Assembly (NCBI RefSeq): GCF_009451885.1
Contig: NZ_WIAO01000033.1
Location: 1-52,731, forward strand
Length of the DNA stretch: 52,731 nt
Direction of reading: 5' to 3'
Source: Glycomyces albidus
GTDB taxonomy: Bacteria; Actinomycetota; Actinomycetes; Mycobacteriales; Micromonosporaceae
Below are positions 32,155-40,149 of this stretch, piece by piece. The stretch's first letter is position 1; each line of letters opens with the position of its first letter. Both the position numbers and the translations under genes were made by a program. The notes under the pieces are model-generated. The model ran no database searches and had not been told where the DNA came from. It saw only the letters and a list, made by a program, of their open reading frames with translations.

Positions 32155-32395
32155 ACGGCCCACCATAGCCCGGTCGGCGCCGGTGCGGGGCGGTCCGCGG
32201 CGCAACGCGTTGGCTCGCACGACGATGCGCGGATGACTCGGATTTCCGAACGATTCACAGAGAACCGATCGGGGACCACGAGTTGCCCGGACTGATCCAG
32301 GTTGAGGGCGGCACCGCAATGGACACCGCTTGCCCGGGCGCGGGCGCTCCGGTAGCGTGAGCGGCTCCGTATGGCGAGTCGCAAAGGGGCACTGC

Positions 32396-33175
32396 ATGGC
32401 GGTGGACGTCGAACGCACCATGGGCAACTACCGGGACGCCGGCAATCTCAAATCCCGCGTGAACATCTACCGGTACCGGAAACCGGACTTCGACCTCGAG
32501 GCGCTCGCGCTCGAACTCCTGCCCGACGACCTCCGATACGTCCTCGACGTCGGGGCGGGCTTCGGCCGGTACACGAAGCGCATCCGCGCCGAGCGGCCCG
32601 AAGCGGTGGTCGTCGCCCTCGACAAGTCCCCCGGGATGCTCGCCGAGGTCCCCGAACCCGCCATGGTCGCCGACGCCCAGTCGATCCCCTACCCGGACGG
32701 CAGCGTCGACGCGGTCCTCGCCATGCACATGCTCTACCACGTGCCCGACGTCGCGAAGGCGGTCGGCGAGTTCCGCCGCGTCCTCAGGCCCGGCGGCACC
32801 CTGGTCGTCTCGACCAACGCGCACACCGACATGGCCGAGCTGTACGACCTGTGGAACCGGGCCGTGGCCGCGGTGCCCGGGGCCGTCGGCTACACCGGCA
32901 CCACGACCGTGGCGCACTTCGACTCCGCGAACGCGCCCGCATACCTGGAGGCGGCGTTCGACTCGGTGGAGGCGTACGAGCGCCGCGGTGTCGTCGCCGT
33001 GCCCGAGCCGGGGCCGCTCCTCGACTTCCTGCGGTCCGCCAGGTCGTTCTTCGCCTGCGGCGACAACGAGTTCGAGGACATCGTCCGCGCGGTCGAGCAG
33101 CTCCTGGCCGACCACTTCGCCCACCACGAGACCTTCGACTTCAACAAGGAATCGGTCTTCTACCGCTGCCGTTGA
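32396..33175 (+). CDS. Class I SAM-dependent methyltransferase
   Basis: A 259-aa methyltransferase: SAM motif I VLDVGAGFGRYTKRI, motif II VVALDKSPGML, SIPYPDGSVDAVLAMHMLYH and motif III LRPGGTLVVSTNAH. The C-terminal third has a long substrate region FDSANAPAYLEAAFDSVEAY, as in UbiE-like small-molecule methyltransferases. Substrate unknown. AAAGGGGC precedes the ATG at 32396; an ATG at 32371 is in another frame. Stands alone on the plus strand. Confidence 0.88.
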   Translation: MAVDVERTMGNYRDAGNLKSRVNIYRYRKPDFDLEALALELLPDDLRYVLDVGAGFGRYTKRIRAERPEAVVVALDKSPGMLAEVPEPAMVADAQSIPYPDGSVDAVLAMHMLYHVPDVAKAVGEFRRVLRPGGTLVVSTNAHTDMAELYDLWNRAVAAVPGAVGYTGTTTVAHFDSANAPAYLEAAFDSVEAYERRGVVAVPEPGPLLDFLRSARSFFACGDNEFEDIVRAVEQLLADHFAHHETFDFNKESVFYRCR

Positions 33176-33349
33176 CGGCGAGCCGGGTCGCAACCGGCGG
33201 AGTCACCGTGGGCCGCTTGCCCCGTCCCCGCCGATCCAGACATGCGGCGCGCCGATCGATCGACGGGTCGGCGCGGACCTCGTCGCCGGCCGGTCGCTGC
33301 GCCGCCGCGATGCGCCCTGCCACTCCCCCCGCGGCGCTGCCCGGCGCGG

Positions 33350-34504
33350 TCAGGAGGACGCCTCCAGGATCTGCCGGTAGCGGGTCAGCGACCGCAGATG
33401 GCGCGGCGCGGTCGCGACGGCGCCGACGAGGCGCCCCCGGTGGCGGTACTCGCCGAGCAGGCCGGGCTCGTCCCGCGCGCCCGTTTCGACGGCGGTGAAC
33501 GCGAAGCGGCGGCCGGTGAAGCCCACCGAGTGGATCCGCCGGCCGTGGAGGTGGGACTGGAACGACGGCACCGGAGCCGGTCCCGCAGGCAGGCCGAGGA
33601 GGGCGCGCGCGGCGCGGACGCCCTGGGCGACGGCGCTCGAGTGGTGCTCGACGCGGACCGCTTCGCCGCCGAGCAGCGGCTGCGGCGCGCGGGCGACGTC
33701 CCCGGCGGCGGCGACCCCCGGGGCCGCGAGCCCGCTGTGGTCGAGGAGCACGCCGTCGTCGGCGGCGAGCCCCGAGCCGCGCAGCCAGTGCGTGTCCGGG
33801 CTCGCCCCGGTCGCGGCGACGACGAGGTCGGCCGCCACGGTGGTGCCGTCCGACAGCCGCACGGCGGCGGCCCCGTCCGCGTCGGCGATGCCGACGACCT
33901 CGGTGCGGGGCCGGTAGTCCACGCCGTGCGCGCGGTGGAGTCCGGCGGCCCAGCGGCCGACCGCCGGTCCCGCCGCGGCGAGCAGCGGCAGCGGCGAGCG
34001 GTCCACGAGTGTGACGGACCCGCCGGCCGCGGTGATCGCGGAGGCGAGTTCGCCGCCGAGGAACCCGGCGCCGACGACCAGGACGCGGCGGCCCTCGGCG
34101 AGGGCCGCCCGCAGCCCGGCGGCGTCGGCGAGGGTCCGGAGCGTGTGGACCCGCTCGTGTGCGAGTTCGGGCCGCAGACGACGGGCCGGGGCCCCGGTGG
34201 CGATCACCAGGCCGTCGTATGCGATCCGGTCGCCGTCGCCTGTGAGCACGGCCCGGCCCGGCGCATCGAGGCCGACCGCCGCCGTGCCGAGGCGCCATTC
34301 GGCGCCCAGGTCGTCCGGGAGCGGGAAGTGGACGGTCGGCGCGGCCGCCGCCAGCAGGTACTCCTTGGACAGGGGCGGGCGCCGGTAGGGGTGCTCGGGC
34401 TCCTCGCCGATCACGACCAGTCGGCCGTCCCAGCCCTGGCGCCGCAGTTCGGCGGCCGCGCTGAGCCCGGCGGTGCCCGCGCCGACGACCACGACCGTCC
34501 TCAT
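33350..34504 (-). CDS. FAD-dependent ferredoxin reductase
   Basis: A 384-aa pyridine-nucleotide-disulfide-type oxidoreductase of the rubredoxin/ferredoxin reductase group. The FAD site is VVVGAGTAGLSAAAEL, the NAD(P)H site VLVVGAGFLGGELAS, and the second FAD motif GVAAAGDVARAP; RRPPLSKEYLL is the conserved flavin-near segment. The C-terminal domain (VGFTGRRFAFTAVE) is of the reductase-C type. It passes electrons from NAD(P)H to the ferredoxin encoded directly upstream, whose stop codon overlaps its ATG (ATGA). Last gene of the four-gene redox operon. Confidence 0.93.
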   Translation of the reverse strand: MRTVVVVGAGTAGLSAAAELRRQGWDGRLVVIGEEPEHPYRRPPLSKEYLLAAAAPTVHFPLPDDLGAEWRLGTAAVGLDAPGRAVLTGDGDRIAYDGLVIATGAPARRLRPELAHERVHTLRTLADAAGLRAALAEGRRVLVVGAGFLGGELASAITAAGGSVTLVDRSPLPLLAAAGPAVGRWAAGLHRAHGVDYRPRTEVVGIADADGAAAVRLSDGTTVAADLVVAATGASPDTHWLRGSGLAADDGVLLDHSGLAAPGVAAAGDVARAPQPLLGGEAVRVEHHSSAVAQGVRAARALLGLPAGPAPVPSFQSHLHGRRIHSVGFTGRRFAFTAVETGARDEPGLLGEYRHRGRLVGAVATAPRHLRSLTRYRQILEASS

Positions 34505-34692
34505 CGGATTCCGAGGCGGATGGCCTGGACCGGGCAGGCGAGCGCGGCCCGCTGCACGGCGTCGTCGTGGGCCGGATCCGGGTCGGGGTCGTAGCGCAGT
34601 TCGTCGTCCTCGTCGATGGAGAAGACGTCGGGGGCGGCGAACACGCACTGGGCGTGGAGTTCGCACGTGTCCATGTCGACTTCGATGCTCAT
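34501..34692 (-). CDS. [3Fe-4S]-type ferredoxin
   Basis: A 63-aa ferredoxin. Ligands Cys10, Cys16 and Cys53 are seen in DTCELHAQC and ALACPVQAI. The CxxHxxC pattern, with His13 where a 4Fe-4S protein has cysteine, marks the group that usually carries a [3Fe-4S] cluster and serves P450s and related oxidoreductases. The stop overlaps the reductase start. No P450 gene lies nearby, so its partner may be the flavoprotein encoded 1 nt upstream. Confidence 0.93.
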   Translation of the reverse strand: MSIEVDMDTCELHAQCVFAAPDVFSIDEDDELRYDPDPDPAHDDAVQRAALACPVQAIRLGIR

Positions 34693-34693
34693 G

Positions 34694-35581
34694 TCAGCGG
34701 CCTTTCGCGGGTGGGTTGAATCGGGAGCGCCGCTCCAGCCGCCAGCGCAGCGGGAGGCGGTGGTCAAGCTGGACGACGCGTTCGACGTCGAAGTCGATGA
34801 GGCGGTGGGCGCCGGGGTGCGCGGCGGCGCGGTCGGGGTCCCAGTCGACGGCGGCGGTGCCGCTGACGTGCAGGGTGTGCCCGGTGTCCCAGTCGATGAA
34901 CAGCAGGCCCGCGCGGGGGTCGAGTTCGAGGTTCCCGAACGTCATGTACATCGAGTTGCCGGTGTAGTCCGGCCAGGTGATCCGGTGCGCATCCGCTTCG
35001 ACGAAGCCGGGGCTGCCTCCGCGGTGGGAGGCGTCGGCGCCGAGACCGGGGGCGACGGTGCCGATGAAGAACGTGTCCGCCCCGCTGACCCAGTCCACTT
35101 GGGACGGGGTGAGGGACGTGCCCTCGGTCCGGTGCAGAGGAGTCGGCGGCGCCGGCTCGGCGTGGCGGGTCTGGATGTACTTGGGGCAGTTGGCGTAGAC
35201 CTGCGCGGCGTCGACGCGGAGGCCGCCCGCCTCGGCTCGGGCGCGGCCGTTGATGCGCATGCGCCGCCGGGTCGCCGGCTCGAGTGCGATCATGCCGATC
35301 TCCGCGGCGGCGTCGAAGGCGCCGGCGAGCGGATCGCCTTCGGGGAGTTCGGCGCCGATGCGGACGGTCGACGCGCCGACCGCCTGGAGGAATCCCGGCG
35401 GCCCGGCGAGTGCGCTGGTCCACATCGCTCCGTCCCGTTCGGCGGCGACGACGACCATCCGCTGCGCGGACAGGAACTCCTCTGCCACGGCGGGGATCTC
35501 GTCGCCGACGGCGGCGCTGCCGTGGGCGGCGGCATGGATGCCGGCGCGTCGCTGCACGCTCGTCTCGCCCGGATGGAACAT
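34694..35581 (-). CDS. PNPOx-like FMN-binding oxidoreductase
   Basis: A 295-aa protein of the pyridoxamine-phosphate-oxidase-like split-barrel family. Key parts are MVVVAAERDGAMWTSALAGP, a middle region with MRINGRARAEAGGLRVDA, and the signature VYANCPKYIQTRH. The second barrel half has ADTFFIGTVAPG, ASHRGGSPGFV, YMTFGNLELDPRAGLLFIDW. In other bacteria this family is found fused to ferredoxin reductase and 2Fe-2S modules; here the electron-transfer partners are separate downstream genes 1 nt apart. Substrate unknown; small-molecule reduction with FMN is likely. ATG start; GGAAGGACC upstream. Confidence 0.88.
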   Translation of the reverse strand: MFHPGETSVQRRAGIHAAAHGSAAVGDEIPAVAEEFLSAQRMVVVAAERDGAMWTSALAGPPGFLQAVGASTVRIGAELPEGDPLAGAFDAAAEIGMIALEPATRRRMRINGRARAEAGGLRVDAAQVYANCPKYIQTRHAEPAPPTPLHRTEGTSLTPSQVDWVSGADTFFIGTVAPGLGADASHRGGSPGFVEADAHRITWPDYTGNSMYMTFGNLELDPRAGLLFIDWDTGHTLHVSGTAAVDWDPDRAAAHPGAHRLIDFDVERVVQLDHRLPLRWRLERRSRFNPPAKGR

Positions 35582-35636
35582 GGTCGGTCCTTCCGTGGGC
35601 CCGGGGCGCTCGGCCCCGGGCCCGGTCGATCGGTCT

Positions 35637-36086
35637 CTAGAAGAATCCACAGGTGGGGGCGTTCGCGACGGGGGCCGGAGCCCCTTCGGCGCCGGTCGTC
35701 GCGTAGATCTCGAGGCGCACGCCGTCGGGGTCGCTGAAGAAGACGCCGCCGGACGGCGCCCCTTCGCCGTGGGCGACGACCCCGTCGTACGCGAACTCGA
35801 CGCCGAGCCCCTTCAGGGTCAGCTCGGCCTCGCGCACCGCGTCGATGTCGGGAACCTCGAACGACAGGTGGTGGAGACCGGGGAGACCGGTCGCGAAGGC
35901 GCCCTCGCTCTGCTGCCACAGCGCGATGCGCAGCACGCCTTCGGTTCCCAGCAGGGCCCACGCGCGCTCGTCGTCCGACCGCGCGAGGACGTCGAAGTCG
36001 AACAGCGCCTTGTAGAAGTCGATCGACCGCTGCAGGTCCGTGACGTTCAGTGCCACGTGGCCGGTCTTGAGAGCCGGTTTGCTCAC
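35637..36086 (-). CDS. VOC-family (glyoxalase/dioxygenase fold) protein
   Basis: A 149-aa protein with two beta-alpha-beta-beta-beta modules. Metal-ligand positions appear as TGHVALNVTDLQRSIDFYKA in the first and GLHHLSFEVPD plus VRLEIYA in the second, giving a His/His/Glu type site. VOC enzymes include glyoxalase, dioxygenases and antibiotic-binding proteins. The chain ends in APTCGFF, an unusual Cys-bearing tail. I chose the GTG at 36086 because GGAGG is 6 nt upstream. First gene of the redox operon; the promoter region carries the CTAATG boxes. Confidence 0.87.
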   Translation of the reverse strand: MSKPALKTGHVALNVTDLQRSIDFYKALFDFDVLARSDDERAWALLGTEGVLRIALWQQSEGAFATGLPGLHHLSFEVPDIDAVREAELTLKGLGVEFAYDGVVAHGEGAPSGGVFFSDPDGVRLEIYATTGAEGAPAPVANAPTCGFF

Positions 36087-36131
36087 GTCGTCCTCCAGAT
36101 AGGGCACGGGCTCGCCACCCACCTCAGGTGA

Positions 36132-36286
36132 CTAATGGTTGTAAGCTCGCGTGCCGTTAGACATGACGCTATCCGGCAATCTAATGAAAGACAATCCACT
36201 AATCATTAGTGAGCCGTGGATCACATACAAGGGAACCGTCGGCGCACCTGAACTTGCCTAATGCAAGCCGTGCTGCTTCTCATTAG
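36132..36286. promoter_or_regulatory. Operator cluster: five CTAATG boxes and a perfect palindrome
   Basis: CTAATG occurs at 36132-36137, 36181-36186 and 36258-36263, and as CATTAG at 36204-36209 and 36281-36286. The copy at 36204 is half of a perfect 15-bp palindrome CACTAATCATTAGTG (36197-36211). The stretch between the divergent redox operon and the CGNR regulator is AT-rich and otherwise empty. Confidence 0.75.
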
Positions 36287-36331
36287 CGGCGCGCTAGGAT
36301 GGGGGTCGCCCATCCGCTACGAGGAGCCCGC

Positions 36332-36919
36332 ATGGCCGACGACGTACCCGACCTCTACCCCTCCGAGCCGCGCGCCGTCCGCCTGATGAACACCGTCTGG
36401 GCAGACAAAGACGGCGTGCACGACGCGCTCGCCACCACCGCGCAACTGGAGCGGTGGACGGCGCAGTGCGGCCTGCCGGACACCGGTCGGGCCGGCGCGG
36501 CGGACCTCGACCGCGCGCGAACCCTCCGCGGCGCCCTCCGGCGCCTCGCGGCCGCGGCCGTCGCCGACGACCGCCGCAGCGCCGTCGACACCGCCCTGAG
36601 CGTCGAGACGGCACTCGCGGATCTCAACGCGCTCATGGCGACCTGCACGCCCGAACTCCTGCACGGGGACGAGGGCTTCCGGCACCACTGGCGCTCCACC
36701 GCGCAGGGGTTCGAACGGACGCTGGTCGACCTCGCCTTCGAGGGCGCCGACCTGCTCACCGGGACATCCGAACTCCCGCTCCGCGCCTGCTACGGCCCCG
36801 GCTGCGTCCTCTACTTCGTCCGCAACCACCCCAGGCGGGAATGGTGCTCGTCCGGCTGCGGCAACCGCGCCAGGGTCGCCCGCCACTACCAGCGCCACAA
36901 GCAGTCCGACCGAGCTTGA
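36332..36919 (+). CDS. CGNR zinc-finger (ABATE-domain) regulator
   Basis: A 195-aa protein of the ABATE/CGNR family, putative stress- or small-molecule-responsive regulators. The N-terminal helical domain (about 1-140) has PRAVRLMNTVWADKDG. The C-terminal zinc finger reads LRACYGPGCVLYFVRN and WCSSGCGNRARVARHYQRHK, with the CGNR signature. GAGGAG lies 6 nt before the ATG. It is divergent from the VOC/flavoprotein/ferredoxin operon across a 245-bp region full of repeats, so control of that operon and itself is the simple reading. Confidence 0.92.
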   Translation: MADDVPDLYPSEPRAVRLMNTVWADKDGVHDALATTAQLERWTAQCGLPDTGRAGAADLDRARTLRGALRRLAAAAVADDRRSAVDTALSVETALADLNALMATCTPELLHGDEGFRHHWRSTAQGFERTLVDLAFEGADLLTGTSELPLRACYGPGCVLYFVRNHPRREWCSSGCGNRARVARHYQRHKQSDRA

Positions 36920-37059
36920 GGCCGAGAGCGCGGGATCCCGTCGCCACAGCCGGCGGGCTCGTGCCGAGTCCGGGTGCTTGACATCCTCTCCTCCCTGAAG
37001 AGAGGAGATTCCCGGCTTGCGGTCCGCGTGTGCGGTCCGACTACGGGTGGGTTCCTGTT

Positions 37060-37341
37060 TCAGCGGGCCGCGCCGGGTCTCCCCGGTCTTACCAGCCCTC
37101 CACAGGCGTTTGAGGTCTCCGCGTGTCCCTCGGCGACCATCCGCTTGCCTTCGCGGCGGATGTTGATTTCGGCGTTGGCATCCCGGTCGTGGACCGCGCC
37201 GCACCCGCACGCCCACGCTCGGACCTTCAGGCCCTCGGGGCCCTTCGGTCCGGTGAGGACACCGCAGGCCGAGCACAGGCGCGTGGACGGGAAGTACCGG
37301 TCCACTGCCGCGAAGGTCCTGCCCGCGCGCTCACCGACCGG
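37060..37341 (-). pseudogene. tnpB: TnpB C-terminal fragment
   Basis: The frame reads GERAGRTFAAVDRYFPST, then the zinc-finger pieces LCSACG and WACGCGAVHDRDANAEINIR. These are the finger and the last RuvC aspartate of the RNA-guided nuclease TnpB. The first RuvC motifs and the whole N-terminal two thirds are missing. The normal C-terminal tail is frame-shifted beyond GHAETSNACGG (another frame gives KQEPTRSRTAHADRKPG). Confidence 0.82.
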
Positions 37342-37611
37342 CACCTGACCCGGATGGAGGCGATCATGCGGGACGTGTGCGCGGATTTCGAAGTCGAGCT
37401 CAAGGAGTGCAACGGCGAGGGCGACCACGTGCACCTGGTGGTGAACTTCCCGCCCAAGGTCGCCGTCTCGAGTCAGGAGTTCCCTGAGCTGGAGCGACAC
37501 TACTGGAGGGCGAAGCGGCTGTGGTCGGGCTCGTACTTCGCCGCCAGCGTCGGGGGCACGCCCCTGGACGTGGTCCGCCGGTACATCGAAGGGCAGCAGC
37601 GCCCGAGCTAG
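37327..37611 (+). pseudogene. tnpA: IS200-like TnpA C-terminal fragment
   Basis: About 95 codons remain: ALTDRHLTRMEAIMRDVCAD, the HUH motif in GDHVHLVVNFPPKV (37426-37434), then EFPELERHYWRAKRLWSGSY and DVVRRYIEGQ with the probable catalytic tyrosine. Compared with the family, some 15 residues are missing between PPKVAVS and EFPEL, and the N-terminus is gone. Not functional. Confidence 0.82.
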
Positions 37612-37714
37612 GCTCCCAGTCCCGCTGACGCGGGACCGCGAGCAGGCAATCGTCCCGGATTCACCACCGGCCTAAAGGCCGGAGCACTCCCCGGGAAACC
37701 GGTAGCATCGTGCC

Positions 37715-38269
37715 GTGCCCCGACTGATCCTGCTCAACGGCGCCCCGGCGGTCGGCAAGTCGACGCTCGCATGCCGCTACGCCGAGGACCATCCGCTGGC
37801 GCTCGTGCTCGATCTCGACCGGTTGCGGCGCATGCTCGGACGCTGGCGCGACGACCCGTCCGCAGCCGGGATCCGCATCCGATCGATCGCGCTCGCCGCC
37901 GCACGGGAGCACCTGGCGGCCGGATACGACGTGGTGGTGCCCCAGCTCGTGGGCCGGGTCGAGTTCATCGAACGGCTCGCCTCCGCCGCAGCGGAGTCCG
38001 GGGCGCGATTCGACGAGGTGTTCCTGCTGGACGGCGTGGAGAGCATCGTGCACCGCTTCGCCGAACGCACCCGCGCCGCCGCCGATCCGGCCGACGCGGA
38101 GGCGCATGAACTGCTCGCCGGCGGCGATGATGCGCTGCGGGACTGGCACTCCCTGATCGACCGGCTGGCCGCCGAACGGCCGCATGCGATCGCGATCGAC
38201 AGCGTCCCCGGGGACATCGAGGCGACCTACCGGACGCTGCGCGCAGCCCTCGGACCCGACGCGGACTGA
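37715..38269 (+). CDS. P-loop kinase-like ATPase
   Basis: A 184-aa protein with Walker A LNGAPAVGKSTLACRY (residues 7-22), an early LVLDLDRLRRML segment, and YDVVVPQLVGRVEFIERLA resembling the Walker B/lid order of small-molecule kinases such as chloramphenicol phosphotransferase and zeta-toxin relatives. Substrate unknown. Start GTG; TAGCAT (37703-37708) ends 6 nt before it with no ribosome site, so leaderless. The promoter lies beside the right end of the IS605 remnant. Confidence 0.82.
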   Translation: MPRLILLNGAPAVGKSTLACRYAEDHPLALVLDLDRLRRMLGRWRDDPSAAGIRIRSIALAAAREHLAAGYDVVVPQLVGRVEFIERLASAAAESGARFDEVFLLDGVESIVHRFAERTRAAADPADAEAHELLAGGDDALRDWHSLIDRLAAERPHAIAIDSVPGDIEATYRTLRAALGPDAD

Positions 38270-38497
38270 CCCGGGCTCGGCAGCGCAGACCAGACGAGCC
38301 GGATGACCGGACGACGGCGGCGAAGAAGACGCGGTCGTCCCGCAACGCGGACTCAGCCAGTGAGCGGGGTTGCAAGTCGGTTCTGATGCCGTGACCACCT
38401 CGCCACTGCATGATCATCACGCAGGTGGGCCCAGTGCTGAGACAACCCTCCAGTTACGCTGGTGGGGCAGTCCACAGTGCCCAAGACCGGGGGAGAC

Positions 38498-39046
38498 TTG
38501 AACCGACCACTACTGTTCCTCGACGTGGACGGGCCGCTCAGCCCTTACGCGGCCGCGCCGGAGAGGCGTCCCGACGGCTACACCACAATCAGCGTTCCCC
38601 GGAACGATGCCCATCAACACGACAGAGGTGTCTCCTCTCGACGACCTTCGCAGGTTCGGCTCAACCCAGAGCACGGAGGGCTCCTGCTCCAGCTCGGCTT
38701 CGAGTTGTGCTGGGCCACCACATGGATGGGCGACGCCAACCGGTGGATCGCACCGGTCCTGGGCCTACCAGAACTTCCCTTCGTAGACTTCGGCGACGTC
38801 CTGCTCCGAGAACGCCCTGATGGGGTCCACTGGAAGACCGGGCCGCTGGTGGACTACGCAGACGGCCGTCCTTTCGCCTGGGTGGACGACGAGCAGAGCG
38901 AGCTGGATCAGACCTACGTGACCGCCCACCACCAGGGTGCCGGGCTCTTGCACCACGTCAATCCGCGGATCGGCCTACGGGAGAACGACTTCCACGCGCT
39001 CGCCGACTTCGCCCGGTCCCTGAACACCTCACGAACCATTGCCTGA
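38498..39046 (+). CDS. HAD-like hypothetical protein
   Basis: A 182-aa protein with HAD-type motif I PLLFLDVDGPLSPY and a later WVDDEQSELD that could be motif IV; ATTWMGDANRWIAPVLGLPE lies between. It resembles a group of short actinobacterial proteins without assigned function. Codon use is less GC-biased than its neighbours. I take the TTG at 38498 as start because GGGGGAG lies just before it; an in-frame GTG at 38477 and longer frames exist. Confidence 0.68.
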   Translation: MNRPLLFLDVDGPLSPYAAAPERRPDGYTTISVPRNDAHQHDRGVSSRRPSQVRLNPEHGGLLLQLGFELCWATTWMGDANRWIAPVLGLPELPFVDFGDVLLRERPDGVHWKTGPLVDYADGRPFAWVDDEQSELDQTYVTAHHQGAGLLHHVNPRIGLRENDFHALADFARSLNTSRTIA

Positions 39047-39271
39047 GCACCTCGCCAAGCCTTCCGGCTGCTCCGCACTCGCAGCCAAAATCTTACGGGC
39101 ATTCCTCAGCAATAGAAAACATCGGGTTCGATATATATATCTTGTTATGCACTGCGGGAAGCGAGCGGTGCGGCGGCGTTCGCGGCTCGCCCTGGAGGCG
39201 TGCCGGTGCCTTCGAAGTGTCAGCGCAGCACCGGGCGCCAGGGCCGGTCGACCAGTTCAGCGACTGGGGTC
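39047..39271. other. Gene-free stretch with lowest GC of the window
   Basis: The segment around 39089-39150 is strikingly AT-rich, including GATATATATATC (39129-39140), which is a perfect palindrome. No coding frame with family features or RNA gene was recognised. It lies beyond the 3' end of both neighbouring genes, which converge on it. Confidence 0.4.
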
Positions 39272-40087
39272 TCAGGCGGCCTCGAGTTCGAGGATGGCCT
39301 CGATGACCTGGGCGACGCCGTCGTCTGCGGCGGGGCCGGTGCGGTCGTCGGCCGCTGCGACCGCGTCGGGGTGGGCGCCGCCCATGGCGTAGGAGCGGCC
39401 GGCCCAGGCGAGCATCGAGACGTCGTTCGGCATGTCCCCGAAGGCGATCACATCGGCGGCGTCGACGCCGCGGTCGGCGCACCAGGACGCCAGCGCGAGG
39501 CCCTTGGTGGCTTCGGCCGCAGTGCATTCGATCTCGGGGAAGCTCCCCCAGTGCCAGAGGCCGACACCCGGAAGCTCGATGCCCCGGGTGGCCTCGTACA
39601 TGTCCGTGCCGTTCGAGCCGGGGACGCGGACGATGAGTTCGGCGACGGCGTCGGCCGCCGCGATCAGGTCGTCGCCGGGTTCGAGGAAGGTCCAGGGGTC
39701 GCCGTAGTGGACGCCTTGCTGGAAGAACGTCGACTGGGCGACCTGGCGTTCGCCGGTCTCGACGGCGAAGAGCGCGCCGGGGAGGGCGGCGCGGAGGCGC
39801 TCGTGGAGTTCCCGGGCGGTGTCGAGCGGGATGGGGTGGCGGAAGTCGGCGGTCCGGGTCGCGGTGTCGTAGACGATCGCGCCGGTGCAGCAGATGGCGG
39901 CGTCGAGGACCGGGGAGAGTTCGGGGACGCGGTAGACGGCCCGCGGTGCGCGGGCGGTGACGGCGACGGTGAGGACGCCGTGTTCGCGGGCGGTCTGGAG
40001 GGCCTTCTGGTTGCGGGGTGAGAGTCGGCCGTCGCGGCCGAGGAGGGTTCCGTCGAGGTCGGTGGCGATCACCTTGGGGAGAGGCAC
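39272..40087 (-). CDS. HAD-IIB (Cof-type) phosphatase
   Basis: A 271-aa Cof/YbjI-type sugar-phosphate or nucleotide phosphatase: motif I IATDLDGTLLGRDG, motif II VAVTARAPRA, catalytic Lys in EATKGLALASW, motif IV IAFGDMPNDVSMLAWAGRSY. It shares its last 80 residues closely with the paralogue at 41898-42716. The start is a GTG; GATACT on the minus strand (40094-40099) ends 6 nt before it, so leaderless. The 12-mer of the GntR locus lies 51 nt upstream. Confidence 0.92.
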   Translation of the reverse strand: MPLPKVIATDLDGTLLGRDGRLSPRNQKALQTAREHGVLTVAVTARAPRAVYRVPELSPVLDAAICCTGAIVYDTATRTADFRHPIPLDTARELHERLRAALPGALFAVETGERQVAQSTFFQQGVHYGDPWTFLEPGDDLIAAADAVAELIVRVPGSNGTDMYEATRGIELPGVGLWHWGSFPEIECTAAEATKGLALASWCADRGVDAADVIAFGDMPNDVSMLAWAGRSYAMGGAHPDAVAAADDRTGPAADDGVAQVIEAILELEAA

Positions 40088-40137
40088 GGTTCGAGTATCG
40101 GGGGCGGGAGCCGGGCGGGCAAGCCGGTAAGCGGCGC

Positions 40138-40149
40138 GTCACATGGCAC
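40138..40149. promoter_or_regulatory. Copy of the GTGCCATGTGAC element
   Basis: GTCACATGGCAC here is the exact reverse complement of GTGCCATGTGAC found at 14317-14328. It lies 51 nt upstream of the HAD-IIB gene start, about 40 nt upstream of its predicted -10 box, a good position for an activator or repressor site. Confidence 0.5.

Larger units (their letters stand above)
36976..37690. mobile_element. Decayed IS200/IS605-type insertion element
   Basis: The remnant has subterminal hairpins at both ends: TCCTCTC (36984-36990)/GAGAGGA (37000-37006) on the left and CCGGCC (37667-37672)-TAAA-GGCCGG (37677-37682) on the right. Inside are the C-terminal parts of a TnpB (minus) and a TnpA (plus), joined head to head near 37330; both N-terminal parts are deleted. 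It cannot move by itself, though the ends might still be recognised by a TnpA elsewhere. Confidence 0.8.

Noticed and set aside
36317..37276. 319-codon minus-strand frame covering the CGNR gene and IS remnant
   Set aside because: It is antisense to the CGNR gene; only a short piece near 37000-37060 may be the shifted TnpB tail.
37123..37326. Upstream part of the frame containing TnpA
   Set aside because: The first 68 codons are antisense to the TnpB fragment and not related to TnpA; only the part from 37327 is TnpA.
38270..38497. Possible small gene or transposase scar between the kinase and the HAD-like gene
   Set aside because: Frames there have no domain features; only a plausible -10 (TACGCT, near 38454) for the next gene could be seen.
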